A stretch of 64,000 bases of DNA. Source: JANNMJ01 sp031397815. Its GTDB lineage: Bacteria; Bacteroidota; Bacteroidia; Cytophagales; Hymenobacteraceae. The notes under the pieces were generated by a model, which saw only the letters and a program-made list of their open reading frames with translations, made no database searches and had not been told where the DNA came from. The position numbers were made by a program, and so were the translations under genes. This document shows, one piece after another, positions 26,899-37,148 of the stretch; the first letter of the stretch is position 1, and every line of letters begins with the position of its first letter. Location of the stretch: NCBI GenBank assembly GCA_031397815.1, contig JANNMJ010000246.1, forward strand, positions 1 through 64,000, read 5' to 3'.

Positions 26899-27642
26899 TT
26901 ACCAGCGGCGCAAGGGGCCGAGCAGTAAGCGGTCGTTGCCTGAATCTGCTGCTGTTGCGGCTAAATTCAGCGTGCCGCTTACGCTGATCTCGTTGGCAGC
27001 CTTATTGTCGTAGATCCGCTTGCGGCGCCCCCGGAACTCGATGCGCGCCTGTTTGCCGCGGGCTGTGATCTTGAGCATCAGAATTTGCTCTACAGCGGCC
27101 GTGAGATGCAGAAACCACGTGGCGACGAGTGGAGCCAGCCGGTTGAACTCGGTGACGTTGCCGCCCACTTGCTGAAAAAGCGTCAGCAACGGCGAGTCAG
27201 ACTGCGCGGGCAGGTTGCCACCCCAGCCGAAGAGGCTGTCGGTGGGTGGGGTATTCAACAGGAGTAGCTGCACTCGAGACTTGGCTTGCATAACAGGCGT
27301 GGTGCCGTTGTACGTAATTTCGGTGGGCGGCTGTCGGTCGGTGGGCTGGGCCGAAAGATGCCAGCTTTCGACGCCGTTGTCTACCTGCATCTTTAACTCG
27401 TTGAGGCGAGCCAATTGCGTGTCAGTACCGATGACAAAGCCTTGCAGGTCGGCCCGCTGGCGCAGCTGGTTGAGGTAAGCACGCTGCTCTGCCGTACTGG
27501 CTTTTAGGGTCAGATCGAGCGAGGTGCCGAGACTGGCTTTTAGCAGGGGAAAAACTGCCCATTCGCCCCGCTGATTGACTAATAGCGCTAACGGACTTCG
27601 GGGAGCTGTCGGCAGAATCTTGGGGGGGCGGACGGGGGCCAC
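26899..27642 (-). CDS. Hypothetical C-terminal partner of the TIR protein
   Basis: A frame of 247 residues beginning with a GTG. It has no family I recognise; it is soluble, with LLVNQRGEWAVFPLL near the start and a basic GRRKRIYDNKAAN segment near the end. The same frame reads upstream without stops into Lys/Pro/Ala-rich sequence like the linker of the TIR gene. It was therefore probably the C-terminal half of one long TIR protein before a one-base frameshift near 27660. It could instead be a separate coupled gene. Confidence 0.6.
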   Translation of the reverse strand: MAPVRPPKILPTAPRSPLALLVNQRGEWAVFPLLKASLGTSLDLTLKASTAEQRAYLNQLRQRADLQGFVIGTDTQLARLNELKMQVDNGVESWHLSAQPTDRQPPTEITYNGTTPVMQAKSRVQLLLLNTPPTDSLFGWGGNLPAQSDSPLLTLFQQVGGNVTEFNRLAPLVATWFLHLTAAVEQILMLKITARGKQARIEFRGRRKRIYDNKAANEISVSGTLNLAATAADSGNDRLLLGPLRRW

Positions 27643-28370
27643 CGCTTTCGGCGCCTTCTGGCTGATTTGCTTGCCTTGCTGACCGGTGGTGCAGCTTTGA
27701 GCGCTGCCTCAGGCTTGGTCTTGGGGGCTGAAGTAGCCGCTGCTGCTCCTGCCGGGCGATGCTTGCGGGATGGTGCCAACTCACGGGGTGCCCCGGCTTG
27801 CTTAGGCGCCTCTTGGTAAGCATCGCGGATGCGCCAGTAAAGCTGAACCAGCACTTGCTCTATCTGGCCTTCATTTAATGTATTGAGGGGCTGGTCGGTG
27901 GGGTTGATAGCTTGAAAAGCCGCCAGCTCGCTATCCAAAAAAGCGCTATCCGAAATGATAAGCGGCAGGATGGTAGCGCCCGCTCGCTGAGCCGCTTTCA
28001 GGAGCGGCGGCAGCTCGTGATGGGCGATGAAATCGGACGCGAGGAAATCGGCACTGATCAACAGGACGGCGACACGAGTAGTCGCCAACGCTCGATCGAT
28101 CTCGGCCCGCCAGCGGTCGCCACCGCGCAGCTTACTGTCTTGCCAGATGGTAACGCCGTGGTTGCGCTCCAAGGGATCGAGGTGGACTTTAACGCGGTCC
28201 AGCCATTTTTTGTCTTTGTGGCTATAGGAGATGAATACGGCGGTACGCGCAAGCGCCCTTGCCGCCACCCGCCGAACGGGCTTGGGTGCGGGCTTAGGGG
28301 CGGGCTTAGCGCTTGACTTATTGGGTTTGGTGGCCGGCGCGATAGGCCGGGCAACGGTTTTCTTCGCCAT
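27588..28370 (-). CDS. TIR-domain protein, probably frameshifted
   Basis: A protein with a Lys/Pro/Ala-rich N-terminus (1-42), then a TIR domain (about 44-190): VFISYSHKDKKW, WQDSKLRGG, LLISADFLASDF, with E119 in the HHELPPL helix as candidate NADase residue. After ~215 comes another Lys/Ala/Pro-rich linker that loses sense and ends in an Arg-rich tail. A single missing base near 27660 would join it to the frame at 26899-27642. TIR proteins in islands are often NAD-depleting immune effectors. No partner sensor is adjacent. The ATG at 28370 was chosen because upstream residues are atypical. Confidence 0.78.
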   Translation of the reverse strand: MAKKTVARPIAPATKPNKSSAKPAPKPAPKPVRRVAARALARTAVFISYSHKDKKWLDRVKVHLDPLERNHGVTIWQDSKLRGGDRWRAEIDRALATTRVAVLLISADFLASDFIAHHELPPLLKAAQRAGATILPLIISDSAFLDSELAAFQAINPTDQPLNTLNEGQIEQVLVQLYWRIRDAYQEAPKQAGAPRELAPSRKHRPAGAAAATSAPKTKPEAALKAAPPVSKASKSARRRRKRWPPSAPPRFCRQLPEVR

Positions 28371-28963
28371 TAGTGAGGTGCAGACAGAAAGGGTACTTGC
28401 CGCCAACTACTCATGAAGCCCTTGGCTGTCGGCGCTCCGGTCGGGGCTGAAGCCCTGTTTCGTTAGAAAAGAATCTACACCGAAACAAGATGGCCGATTG
28501 ACTATCCGGAACCGGCGTATCGGCGGCAGTTAGTAAGCTGTAGCAGTGCCGAATACGCAGATGCCCCAAGGCACTGTCGTAATTAGACAACCAACGACAC
28601 TAATAGAGTTTACCGATTTGGTCCGCACTTGCATCAGCCAATGCGTCCTCCACTACCTATCATTTGGGTGAACGCGACAAATCCTTTTCGGTTTCGGCCA
28701 GCTTGGCAACGTGGAGGTGTATGCCGTGGGCCGTCACCCCTTCTGTGTCTTCTGATTGGTTATAACCCTGACCGACTTATGATATTACACCAGCGCTACG
28801 GTCGTACCACTGAAGGCCAACACCTTCTCGGATGGGACGACGCCCTGTGTTAAGTATCAGGTCGGCTTCGTGCATTACGTCAGATAGGACACCACGAAAA
28901 CGCATTCATATTTCGTGATGTTACTGAAATAGCTAAGAAGGGATTTTCAGTTCTTTTCTTGCC
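28371..28963. other. Gene-free stretch
   Basis: Between the TIR gene start and the end of the SBBP/T9SS gene I find no protein-like frame, no clear hairpin terminator and no tRNA. It presumably contains the promoter of the TIR gene near 28380-28450. Confidence 0.45.
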
Positions 28964-30694
28964 TCACTGACCAATCACAATGCGTTTCCAGACAGGCTTA
29001 CGGCTTTCTTGAACGGCTTGCAGCAAATACAAACCCGGCGCCAGAGGCGGCAGCACCAGCTCCAGCTGCCCCGCGCTAGCAGACGTCACGGATTGCGCGT
29101 AAACCGTTCGGCCCGTGCCATCAAGTAGCCGCAACCGCTCGAGCTGCGCCTGCTGGGGCCAGCTCAACCGCACGCGCCCCCCGGCTGGTACGGGGTTCGG
29201 CGCCACGCTCCACTCCCCTGCCTCCGTAGCCTCCGATGAGCCAAGCGGAATACCGACTGAAAGCCGGGCCAGAAAATTATCAAGCCCTCCCGCGCTGACC
29301 AAAGTCGTCGCGCCGAACGGCACGGAATTATTGAACGACCCGTTTACATACAGCCGATGATTAATCGGGCTCATTCGGATGCCCACTATATACGCGGTAG
29401 TGGTAGCGGCGCCAACCCGCAGCAGCCATTGCGGGGTGCCTTGGGGGTCCAGCTTCAGCAAATACCCATTCAGACTATCTAGGTCGCCCACCAACGAGAG
29501 CGCCCCAAAAGTGAGGGTCCCCTGAAAATAACCACTGACATACAGATTGCCGGAGGGGTCAGTAGCTACACCATTGGCGCGCGCAGTCGGACCGCCCATA
29601 CTAGCTTGCGCCCACTCCACGTTCCCGGCGGCGTCATATTTAGTAATGAAGGCGTGTGAATCGCCATTCATCGAATTCGGCAAGGCCATCCCGCCAAAAG
29701 TCGTTTGGCCGATGTAGTATCCGCAGAGATACCCGCTTTGGCCAGCGGGGGTTTTGAGCGCATTACTAGCTGAACAGAAATTGGCATTTGTCGTAGAAGG
29801 ATCCGACTTTTTCAGCCATTGAAGCTGCCCGTTGGCATCGTAGCTGGCGAAGAACCCGCACGCGCTAGCTCCACTGTTGAACGCAGAAGTGCCGAAACGA
29901 ATGGTGCCATTGAAATCGCCATTTATAATGACCCCTCCTTGGGGTGCGGGCGCCGGTTTCATGTCGTAGGCATAGGAGCGAAACCGGCCCTCGGCCACGG
30001 TCACCCACTGGAAGCGGTGCAGCTGTGGATCAATTCGAAAAAGGAACGCGTTTTGCGCTCCGCCCCCGGCTACTGACGTCTGTTGACCTAGATAAAGCGA
30101 ATCAGTGCAGAAACCAGCCACATAAAGTGCATTAGTGGCATCGAAGGCAACGCTGATTACCTCTACGTTAGCGAAGGGAGTCACTAGAGGTCGGCGTCGC
30201 CCTTGTAAATGCTCAGCCCATTCAATGGTACCGGAAGAGCTCATTTTCGCCACGAACCCTTCCTGTCCATCGTTACTCGTCGAAATGCTAGTGAACGTCT
30301 GAGTACCTAGTACGATTTGCCCCGTAAACTGGCCAACTAAATACATATTGCCACTAGTATCGCAAGTTGCGCTGGTGATACCGCTTCTGATAGAGGCAGG
30401 GAAATCGCGTACCCATATAACGCTTCCCGTGCTGTCGTAGCGCGCCAGATAACCAGTTGAATGAGTGGCTGACAAAGTCAAGTTGCCAAACTGGGCGCTT
30501 CCGTTATAGACGCCACTAATATAAACATCTCCCTCAGGAGAAAGGTACAACCGTCTAGAAGACTCTCGGCCAGTCCCGCCCGCTTGCCGAACCCAGTCCC
30601 AAGTGGGTAGCTGGGCGAAAGTGTTGCGGGCAGCTGTGAAGCATAGCAACAATAGAATTGCGTAGGTGAACGGGTGGGTGCGGGTAAGTACCAT
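28964..30694 (-). CDS. Secreted SBBP-repeat protein with T9SS sorting domain
   Basis: A 576-residue exported protein: a signal peptide (YAILLLLCFTAARNTFAQ), then SBBP-type beta-propeller repeats with GNLYVSGYFQGTLTFG-like units (about 45-480). A C-terminal type IX secretion domain follows: VAPNPVPAGGRVRL, then LAPGLYLLQA. It is probably a surface or secreted protein of unknown role. The start at 30694 leads straight into the signal peptide. It lies 55 bp downstream of the giant Rhs-like gene. Confidence 0.85.
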   Translation of the reverse strand: MVLTRTHPFTYAILLLLCFTAARNTFAQLPTWDWVRQAGGTGRESSRRLYLSPEGDVYISGVYNGSAQFGNLTLSATHSTGYLARYDSTGSVIWVRDFPASIRSGITSATCDTSGNMYLVGQFTGQIVLGTQTFTSISTSNDGQEGFVAKMSSSGTIEWAEHLQGRRRPLVTPFANVEVISVAFDATNALYVAGFCTDSLYLGQQTSVAGGGAQNAFLFRIDPQLHRFQWVTVAEGRFRSYAYDMKPAPAPQGGVIINGDFNGTIRFGTSAFNSGASACGFFASYDANGQLQWLKKSDPSTTNANFCSASNALKTPAGQSGYLCGYYIGQTTFGGMALPNSMNGDSHAFITKYDAAGNVEWAQASMGGPTARANGVATDPSGNLYVSGYFQGTLTFGALSLVGDLDSLNGYLLKLDPQGTPQWLLRVGAATTTAYIVGIRMSPINHRLYVNGSFNNSVPFGATTLVSAGGLDNFLARLSVGIPLGSSEATEAGEWSVAPNPVPAGGRVRLSWPQQAQLERLRLLDGTGRTVYAQSVTSASAGQLELVLPPLAPGLYLLQAVQESRKPVWKRIVIGQ

Positions 30695-30749
30695 CGGGCG
30701 TTGCAAAGTAACAGTGGAAAGAAAACAGTAGCCATCAACAGAGGATTGG

Positions 30750-33700
30750 CTAGTGAATATTATCACAAGTTGTTCTGCTTACAATTTCCCTAACATCAGT
30801 CATGCTTCCGTTCGAATATCTATAAACAGTTACTTTGGTACATATTTCTGGATCACCGTTACAACTACAGTCTACCTGATAACGAACTGGCGTTTCGCAT
30901 CTACGATCAATCCACCGTTCAAGCCCTCTACACGGTTTGCAAGCTCCTGCATTGTAATACGTTGGCACCCAGCGGACTTGGTTATAGCTAGGGCTCTGAG
31001 GATTTTGGTCCACTTCCTCCTGTTCCTCATATCCAGTTGGGCTTATATATCCCCATGGATCAGGAGCTCCCATCTGACACTGCGTATTACCCGTGGCAAT
31101 CCACGTAGCTAGCCGATCACGTTTCATGTTGTACTTGTACTCCTTGATCAGGCGCGCCGCATGAATGGGTGCATTAGGGCGATCTAAGACTTCCCGATGG
31201 ACTCGCAGGGGCCTGCCAGATACATCGTATTGGTAGCGGGTAAAGAAGTTATCGTTGTCGAGGGTTGCGCTTATTTGCTCCGTCTTGGCATCGTAGACGT
31301 ACGCAGCCATAGTCGCTTCGACAGGTTGAAACCGGAAATCGTCTACAAAGACGTTGGTAGTAGAGTTGTCTACGTGTCGGCAACCGACGACCAGATTCTT
31401 GTTAAACGCAGTTGACGGGATGATGAAGGATGTATTGATCTGATACCAGTCACCTGCTTTGCGAACCTCAGCGTTGCGGATAGTGGTGGCTGCTACCTCT
31501 ACACCATCCAACTTCGCGTAAAGCTTGCAGTTGGCAGATGCTAAATCGCTGGCATGTACCCACGCGCTGAGCCGGTATTTTTTACCCACCCGCACATTGG
31601 TCAAGTCAGTGTTGTTGGCTACTGTTTGAGCTTTGTAAGTGAAGCCACTTTGATTTGACTTCAATTCGGAGCTCCACTTGCCAGTGTGAGCGTATGTGGA
31701 GGCTCGGGAGGCATCCATTACCTCACCACCAAAGTGCGATGCGTTGTTTGCCGAACTCAAGTCTTCAGCGCCTGAATACGCTACCTCAGTGTAGCGGGCA
31801 TTATAGGCGTTTAACAGGGGCAAGCTTTGATCGTATCCGTGTTTTTGCGCAGAAAATTGCCCATTAGCCGCCCGCGATTGTAAGCTACCCGAGTAACGGT
31901 CGTAAGTCATTATCTCGCCTGTCTTCTGCCAGCCGTTGATTTCATTCACGATAGAAGTGGTAGTACCCCAACCGAAAGGAGTGAATGTCGCTTGTGTTCC
32001 GTCAGGATTTAGCCCTCCAGTAGTAGGATTAGCAAGGGTCACAACCGGACCATTAGCTGAAATACCGCTCCAAAGCAAAGATTCGTATTTTCGCCAAATC
32101 GGGGTACTAGCATCCAATTGCTGCTCGTAGACACCGGTTGAAGGGTTGAACGCACGGTATTCCCAAGTGCTTTTCCAAGTTTGTGCTGAAGCAGAAACTA
32201 CGGATTGCTGGCCACCTCGCTCTTTCGTAACAACCATTCCAGCCTGCTGTAGAAGCATATTTTTCCACTTGGCACTTTCGTCCATTGGCCCCATACCCGA
32301 CAAGGTAGTGTTGAGTCCATACTTGGTATATGCAGGAGTGATGGTCGTACGATACGTATCACCCAATGAGTTAACCGACGTGGATACCAGTACTTGCCCT
32401 GTTATAGGGTCATACTTGTCGTTGCTCGTGCGGACAGTAATACCGTTAGAGGTCGTGGTCGTGCCTCTAAGCGTTACTGGGTGATACGTTTTCGTGGTGC
32501 GGTTAAAGTTGTAAATATTGTGGTAGTCCGCATACAGCATCTCCATTGTCATCACTCCTTCCGTGAAGCGGCCCTGATTGGGGATGTTTGCATCGTTAGG
32601 GAGCTGGTCTGAATAATTGAATTCTGAAGAGAATTCTGTAACCTCCGATTTATTTTTCTTAACTAAGCTTTTGACTTGCCCGATCAGGCCCGTGTTTACG
32701 TCAATATCGTGGTTGTATCGCAAAAACCACATGACACTCCTATTATAGTCACGGCCAGGAAACGGCCAATTACCTCCGAAGCCAAAAGCATATTGTTGCG
32801 GCGCCACCATGGATGAGTGGGGAGTGTAAAAGCTGTACTCTTCTTTGGTATCATAGTCGGAAGAGGACGTTGCTAACCCACCCTTCAAAACAGCTACTTT
32901 GCTGTAAATAACTGGCGTATTAGGATAATCAAACAGCTGGTAAAAGCTGTAAGGAGTAGCCGTTTTTTTGATAAATGCTGGCTCCTGCGCAATGACACCT
33001 GCACTATTGATATTTGCCGAGAGATCAGTCACATACTCGTAACGTGTTTCGTACGAATGGCCTGCATCATCGGTAGTAGAAATTTTTGCGACCCGAAGCT
33101 CACCCCCAGAAGTGTTCACTGGACTCGAGAGAGTGAACTTGAAATCTACTGGGCTAAACGGAGCATTAGGACATTGAGACAAAAGCGCAATTGGTTCATC
33201 AGCAGCAGAAACAGTAATGCTATTCGTACCAACTGCCACTATTGTTACCCAACGTTCATATTTTTTTCGTATGTCGAAGGTTGTTATGCACCTGAACCGA
33301 TGTATGTAATATCCCGAAGCCCAAAGACGATCACCCGGCTTGTATACGGATGATAGCGGATAATTAAATCCCTGGCTTCTGTCAACCTGTAATGTCGTTC
33401 CACAGTCGTCATTCTGGAATGGCACGCCTTTGCTGCCATATTCAGACACAAAGGCGTATTGATCTCTTTCATACTGAATGTGAACGGCACTGCCCAAAGG
33501 AGTGGTTATGTCCGTAAGTGACCAAGCAGCCCCATCTTCACCAGCGCTTGTGGGATCTGACGACGGATAATGACCCTCAAGGGTGGCTTCCCCATCGCGA
33601 GCATACATACCGAACCCATCCCACTTATTGATGCCATAGCTCGGATTTTGAGCATAGGTAAACAAGAAATCAGGTGACAGCTTACTCCCGCCTGGCCCGA

Positions 33701-36386
33701 ACGTCGAGATGCTTTCCAGAGTAAGCTTGCCGGTATGGTGATCAGGCTCCCAGAAATCCGGATCCAACGATGGGGGATTGGAAACGCTGGAGAAAGAGTT
33801 CGGGGTATTTGAACAGAGCCGATAAGAATAGTTGAATCGGATGCGTTTCAGTGCGTTGGCTTTCAAGTAGGCCTTGATTCGGTTATCGACTGCCACATCG
33901 TACACGTCATATACCTTGTCGTAGGTGTCGCCATTGCGCAGATCGGCCGTATTAGCGCTCACTGGGTTTGCCGATGGTAAGAGAGCCGGTATAACTGTTG
34001 GGTTAGAATCATTGAGGTCCCGAATGCCGTCTACGGTTTGCAGTTTGGCCACATCTTCATTACGGAGTAAGACCACTTCGTCGAGGCGCAACGATGATGA
34101 CGGCGTAGACTCATCGATACCCAGTGTAGAGATGCCAGCATTACGGCCCGGAACAAAATGACCGCGTCCGTCACGCCGCACATTCTTGATAAAAAGCGCA
34201 GTATGCGTTCGCGTGCTGATCGAGTTCAGGTAGTACGTTTCTTTGTAGCCTTCGCTAACACTGACGGAATTCAAGTCCTCGGGACTATACATTTCGCCGA
34301 TGTAGGGCTGCCGCCATTTGTACTTAGAGGAAAACTTGCCGTAGTCATACTTCACCCACCCACCCCAATCCTCAGCGTCTACCACGCCGATTTGCCCGCG
34401 GTCTACATAATCGGGCGAGGTGATAGCCGTTAGCAGCCACGTCGTGGCGTATTTGTGCAGGCCTGTACGGGAGCCCATCATTCGGGTGGCTAAATTGTCG
34501 TTGCCACTGCTTAACTTGTCACGCGAGTAACTAGATTGAGTGTGATGGTAAACCGGCAATGAATAATGATACGTTGTGCCGTCTTCATTAGTAACGGCGA
34601 AAGCACCAATACCGTCGCCTGGCAATTCAGCCCGGAACACGTTGTCACTCTGCACAGTACTAATCTCGAAAGCAGCGTTTGGCTCCCAGAAAGCGCCGTT
34701 AGCCTGACTATTGTTAGCAGGTCCGTATCCATTATTGCCAGTCATTATTTCACACTTAGTAGCCGTGCCGGAAGCAGGTGCTTGAAATTCTAAAAAATTA
34801 GGCAGTGAATTGGCAGCACTAGCATCATCATATTTTTTAGCAATCTCCCTATTAGTGTACCAGTCAATGTGCTTGCCTTGCACCACTTTACGACCGTGAG
34901 ATGCGCCATTGATTATATAACCTGTGCGAGCCGGAGCGGTACGGGTTGCGGGCTGAGTGCTGTTTGACGTATTAGCGCCGAACAAGGATTCATCTTTTAC
35001 TAAAACATATCCTTGGTTGATGTCGACTTCGATGCCCGTAGGATCAGTGTTGGCTGGGGCTTCGTAGCTGTGGTAATCGTAGGAATTTTGGGTACTGCCC
35101 TCGTACCGAAACTGCGGCTTATAGTCCTTCGCGAACGGGAAAGCGTTGTATTTAAAGTGATTTAGAACGAGCTGGTTTTGCAGTCGGAGGTTATCGGCGC
35201 TCTTCGGGTAGGGCACAGTGCCGACTTCCAGCCGGTAGGGGCGAATAGAACCCGATATACCCTCACCCATTACAGAGTAGTTATCATGAGAGATACTTAG
35301 TGGATGTCCTATTACGGCTTCAAAATCATCTTCGGGCGCACCAAACTGATGCACGTCTCCAGCAGCACCAATAGCGTATCTACCAATATTTGATTGATCG
35401 CCACTGAACCCTACTTGCGACTTATAGAATATAAGAGGCTTACTAGGCTGGCCATTTGCGACTGTCCCCTCCTTGATTTCTGCACCTACCGATTGGCCAA
35501 ATCTTCCGTCAACACCATCTAGCCTAGGTATTTTATGAAAGTTAAGCTCACCATACATCTGCTCGGTTTTGTTATCATTAATCAGGTTCCAGTAATCCAT
35601 ATGGAATAACGTCCGGTTGGTGCGGGTACTGGCACTATTGAAGCTGCCAGCGGCATCACTGGCACGCCCCAACATTACAGCATTTCCGATAGCACCACTG
35701 ACCGCACTGCTAGCAGCACTGAAAGCCAGATTTTTTGCAACGGCTGCGCCACCTCCCGCAACGCCCGCAGCACCTAGTGTGGCGATGGTAATACCGGCGA
35801 AAATCATTCGCTTCGCGTCAACGGTAGCAGGTTCGCCGCGCTCAAACCTGACTCCTACTACATCACCTGAATTGATTCGGCCTCCTTTCCAGCCTACACT
35901 TGCTAAGCCGATCAAATCGACGGACCCTTGACGCCCCGTTTCCGAGTCCCAACCGAGGTTTACTATACCTAAGATACTGCCTTGCCATCCCCGGTTCAGG
36001 GTTTGCTGAAAGGTGCTGGTATTGAACTCCCCGGCGGCATCATCTGGGTAACCGCTGACATTACGCGAGATGGCACCGGCATTCATCGACCAACCCAAGC
36101 CTACCCAAGTAGCCTCTTGCTCTAGCCGAATACCTGCTCGGTAGGTGAGGGGCATTGACACTGAACCCTCTGGACCCGGCACTTCTAGTACCGGGAGCTG
36201 ATAGGTAAAATCGCCGGTGGCGAGGTTGACCATATCAGTGGCACCGGGCGAATCGTAGCTGGTGAACTCCGGTTGGTTAGGCCCCATTACAGCATAACTG
36301 ACCGTAGGAAGCGCTAGATTGAAAAGAGTTTCTACGAGCAGCAGGCAAGCAGTAACACGAGCAAGGCGGCGGTTGCGAAAAAACAT
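30750..36386 (-). CDS. Giant secreted Rhs/YD-repeat-like protein
   Basis: An 1878-residue exported protein. After a signal segment (ACLLLVETLFNLALPTV) it has the block typical of large Bacteroidota YD-repeat proteins: VNLATGDFTYQLPVLEVPGPEG, then EATWVGLGWSMNAGAI. A long beta-rich body follows, then a carbohydrate-binding-like jelly-roll domain (about 1550-1700, with KKYRLSAWVHA and VFVDDFRF), YD-type repeats (YQYDVSGRPLRVHRE) and a Cys-rich C-terminus. There is no Rhs core motif and no recognisable toxin tip. It is the largest piece of a leftward block of secreted proteins. Confidence 0.82.
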   Translation of the reverse strand: MFFRNRRLARVTACLLLVETLFNLALPTVSYAVMGPNQPEFTSYDSPGATDMVNLATGDFTYQLPVLEVPGPEGSVSMPLTYRAGIRLEQEATWVGLGWSMNAGAISRNVSGYPDDAAGEFNTSTFQQTLNRGWQGSILGIVNLGWDSETGRQGSVDLIGLASVGWKGGRINSGDVVGVRFERGEPATVDAKRMIFAGITIATLGAAGVAGGGAAVAKNLAFSAASSAVSGAIGNAVMLGRASDAAGSFNSASTRTNRTLFHMDYWNLINDNKTEQMYGELNFHKIPRLDGVDGRFGQSVGAEIKEGTVANGQPSKPLIFYKSQVGFSGDQSNIGRYAIGAAGDVHQFGAPEDDFEAVIGHPLSISHDNYSVMGEGISGSIRPYRLEVGTVPYPKSADNLRLQNQLVLNHFKYNAFPFAKDYKPQFRYEGSTQNSYDYHSYEAPANTDPTGIEVDINQGYVLVKDESLFGANTSNSTQPATRTAPARTGYIINGASHGRKVVQGKHIDWYTNREIAKKYDDASAANSLPNFLEFQAPASGTATKCEIMTGNNGYGPANNSQANGAFWEPNAAFEISTVQSDNVFRAELPGDGIGAFAVTNEDGTTYHYSLPVYHHTQSSYSRDKLSSGNDNLATRMMGSRTGLHKYATTWLLTAITSPDYVDRGQIGVVDAEDWGGWVKYDYGKFSSKYKWRQPYIGEMYSPEDLNSVSVSEGYKETYYLNSISTRTHTALFIKNVRRDGRGHFVPGRNAGISTLGIDESTPSSSLRLDEVVLLRNEDVAKLQTVDGIRDLNDSNPTVIPALLPSANPVSANTADLRNGDTYDKVYDVYDVAVDNRIKAYLKANALKRIRFNYSYRLCSNTPNSFSSVSNPPSLDPDFWEPDHHTGKLTLESISTFGPGGSKLSPDFLFTYAQNPSYGINKWDGFGMYARDGEATLEGHYPSSDPTSAGEDGAAWSLTDITTPLGSAVHIQYERDQYAFVSEYGSKGVPFQNDDCGTTLQVDRSQGFNYPLSSVYKPGDRLWASGYYIHRFRCITTFDIRKKYERWVTIVAVGTNSITVSAADEPIALLSQCPNAPFSPVDFKFTLSSPVNTSGGELRVAKISTTDDAGHSYETRYEYVTDLSANINSAGVIAQEPAFIKKTATPYSFYQLFDYPNTPVIYSKVAVLKGGLATSSSDYDTKEEYSFYTPHSSMVAPQQYAFGFGGNWPFPGRDYNRSVMWFLRYNHDIDVNTGLIGQVKSLVKKNKSEVTEFSSEFNYSDQLPNDANIPNQGRFTEGVMTMEMLYADYHNIYNFNRTTKTYHPVTLRGTTTTSNGITVRTSNDKYDPITGQVLVSTSVNSLGDTYRTTITPAYTKYGLNTTLSGMGPMDESAKWKNMLLQQAGMVVTKERGGQQSVVSASAQTWKSTWEYRAFNPSTGVYEQQLDASTPIWRKYESLLWSGISANGPVVTLANPTTGGLNPDGTQATFTPFGWGTTTSIVNEINGWQKTGEIMTYDRYSGSLQSRAANGQFSAQKHGYDQSLPLLNAYNARYTEVAYSGAEDLSSANNASHFGGEVMDASRASTYAHTGKWSSELKSNQSGFTYKAQTVANNTDLTNVRVGKKYRLSAWVHASDLASANCKLYAKLDGVEVAATTIRNAEVRKAGDWYQINTSFIIPSTAFNKNLVVGCRHVDNSTTNVFVDDFRFQPVEATMAAYVYDAKTEQISATLDNDNFFTRYQYDVSGRPLRVHREVLDRPNAPIHAARLIKEYKYNMKRDRLATWIATGNTQCQMGAPDPWGYISPTGYEEQEEVDQNPQSPSYNQVRWVPTYYNAGACKPCRGLERWIDRRCETPVRYQVDCSCNGDPEICTKVTVYRYSNGSMTDVREIVSRTTCDNIH

Positions 36387-36452
36387 AGGTCGTGGATAAG
36401 GCAGTTCAGTAACAGATGTGGGCCGAAAGAAAGCCCTCGGCAGACAAAAGCT

Positions 36453-37142
36453 CTAGTTGGTTACTGCAAGCGGTGGAATAGCTTGGAAAGCAGTGGCGAG
36501 GAAATTGAATCGGAACGGCGGTAATAGCTCTTTCCGTCCCGCGACGTTCAGGCGGCAGCCGGTAGTGAGTGCAGCGGGCGGCGTGTCGAAGATGAGCAAA
36601 ACCGTGGAGCGGCCGGTGTTGCCATACTGCCGCATATACATGGCGGCCATAGCGGGCACAGAATCTTGACCCGGGATATGCAGGTAACTATCCGTGGCAA
36701 TACCAGCGCTTAGATATTGTACCACTGCGGCATATTGCGCCGGATTACCAGCAAACTCCGTTTCGTATTCGGTGCCGTTCTGCGATAAGTCCAACGCGAA
36801 GTGCGTGCGGCTACGGTAGGCTTGTTGGGCTGAATCTAGGGTAAGGCGGGTGAGCGGTTGGTGCGTGTTGCGCACTTCCTGCGCGGCGAGCAGCTCGGGT
36901 AGTCGGTAACTACACTGTGCCTTGATCGCACCTATTTCCTGCGTTTGTACCAACCCATTCTTAGGTTCGGCCACCCAAGCGCGAAGGGCATCGGGCGGTA
37001 ACGGCTGGGTGGTGCAAGCCGTAGCTCCTAACAGGCCGACAAACAGCCAGCGGTGGTAATACACCTTTAGTAGCCTTGCTTTTTCAGACGCGCCAAAGCG
37101 GTAGAGTTTGGCTTGAAAGGTAGCCAGTTGGTTCATACTCAA
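36453..37142 (-). CDS. Putative lipoprotein, unknown function
   Basis: A protein of up to 229 residues, probably a lipoprotein: a hydrophobic FVGLLGATAC stretch with cysteine near residue 43 looks like a lipobox. If so, a start around the internal methionines or the first Met is uncertain. The rest is unassigned. It lies 6 bp after the OmpH-like lipoprotein gene and 66 bp before the giant YD-repeat gene, in one transcription unit. Confidence 0.6.
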   Translation of the reverse strand: MSMNQLATFQAKLYRFGASEKARLLKVYYHRWLFVGLLGATACTTQPLPPDALRAWVAEPKNGLVQTQEIGAIKAQCSYRLPELLAAQEVRNTHQPLTRLTLDSAQQAYRSRTHFALDLSQNGTEYETEFAGNPAQYAAVVQYLSAGIATDSYLHIPGQDSVPAMAAMYMRQYGNTGRSTVLLIFDTPPAALTTGCRLNVAGRKELLPPFRFNFLATAFQAIPPLAVTN

Positions 37143-37148
37143 AGCGGG

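Noticed and set aside
28629..28853. 74-residue frame in the gap before the TIR gene
   Set aside because: No recognisable domain and Cys/Trp/Pro-rich chance composition.
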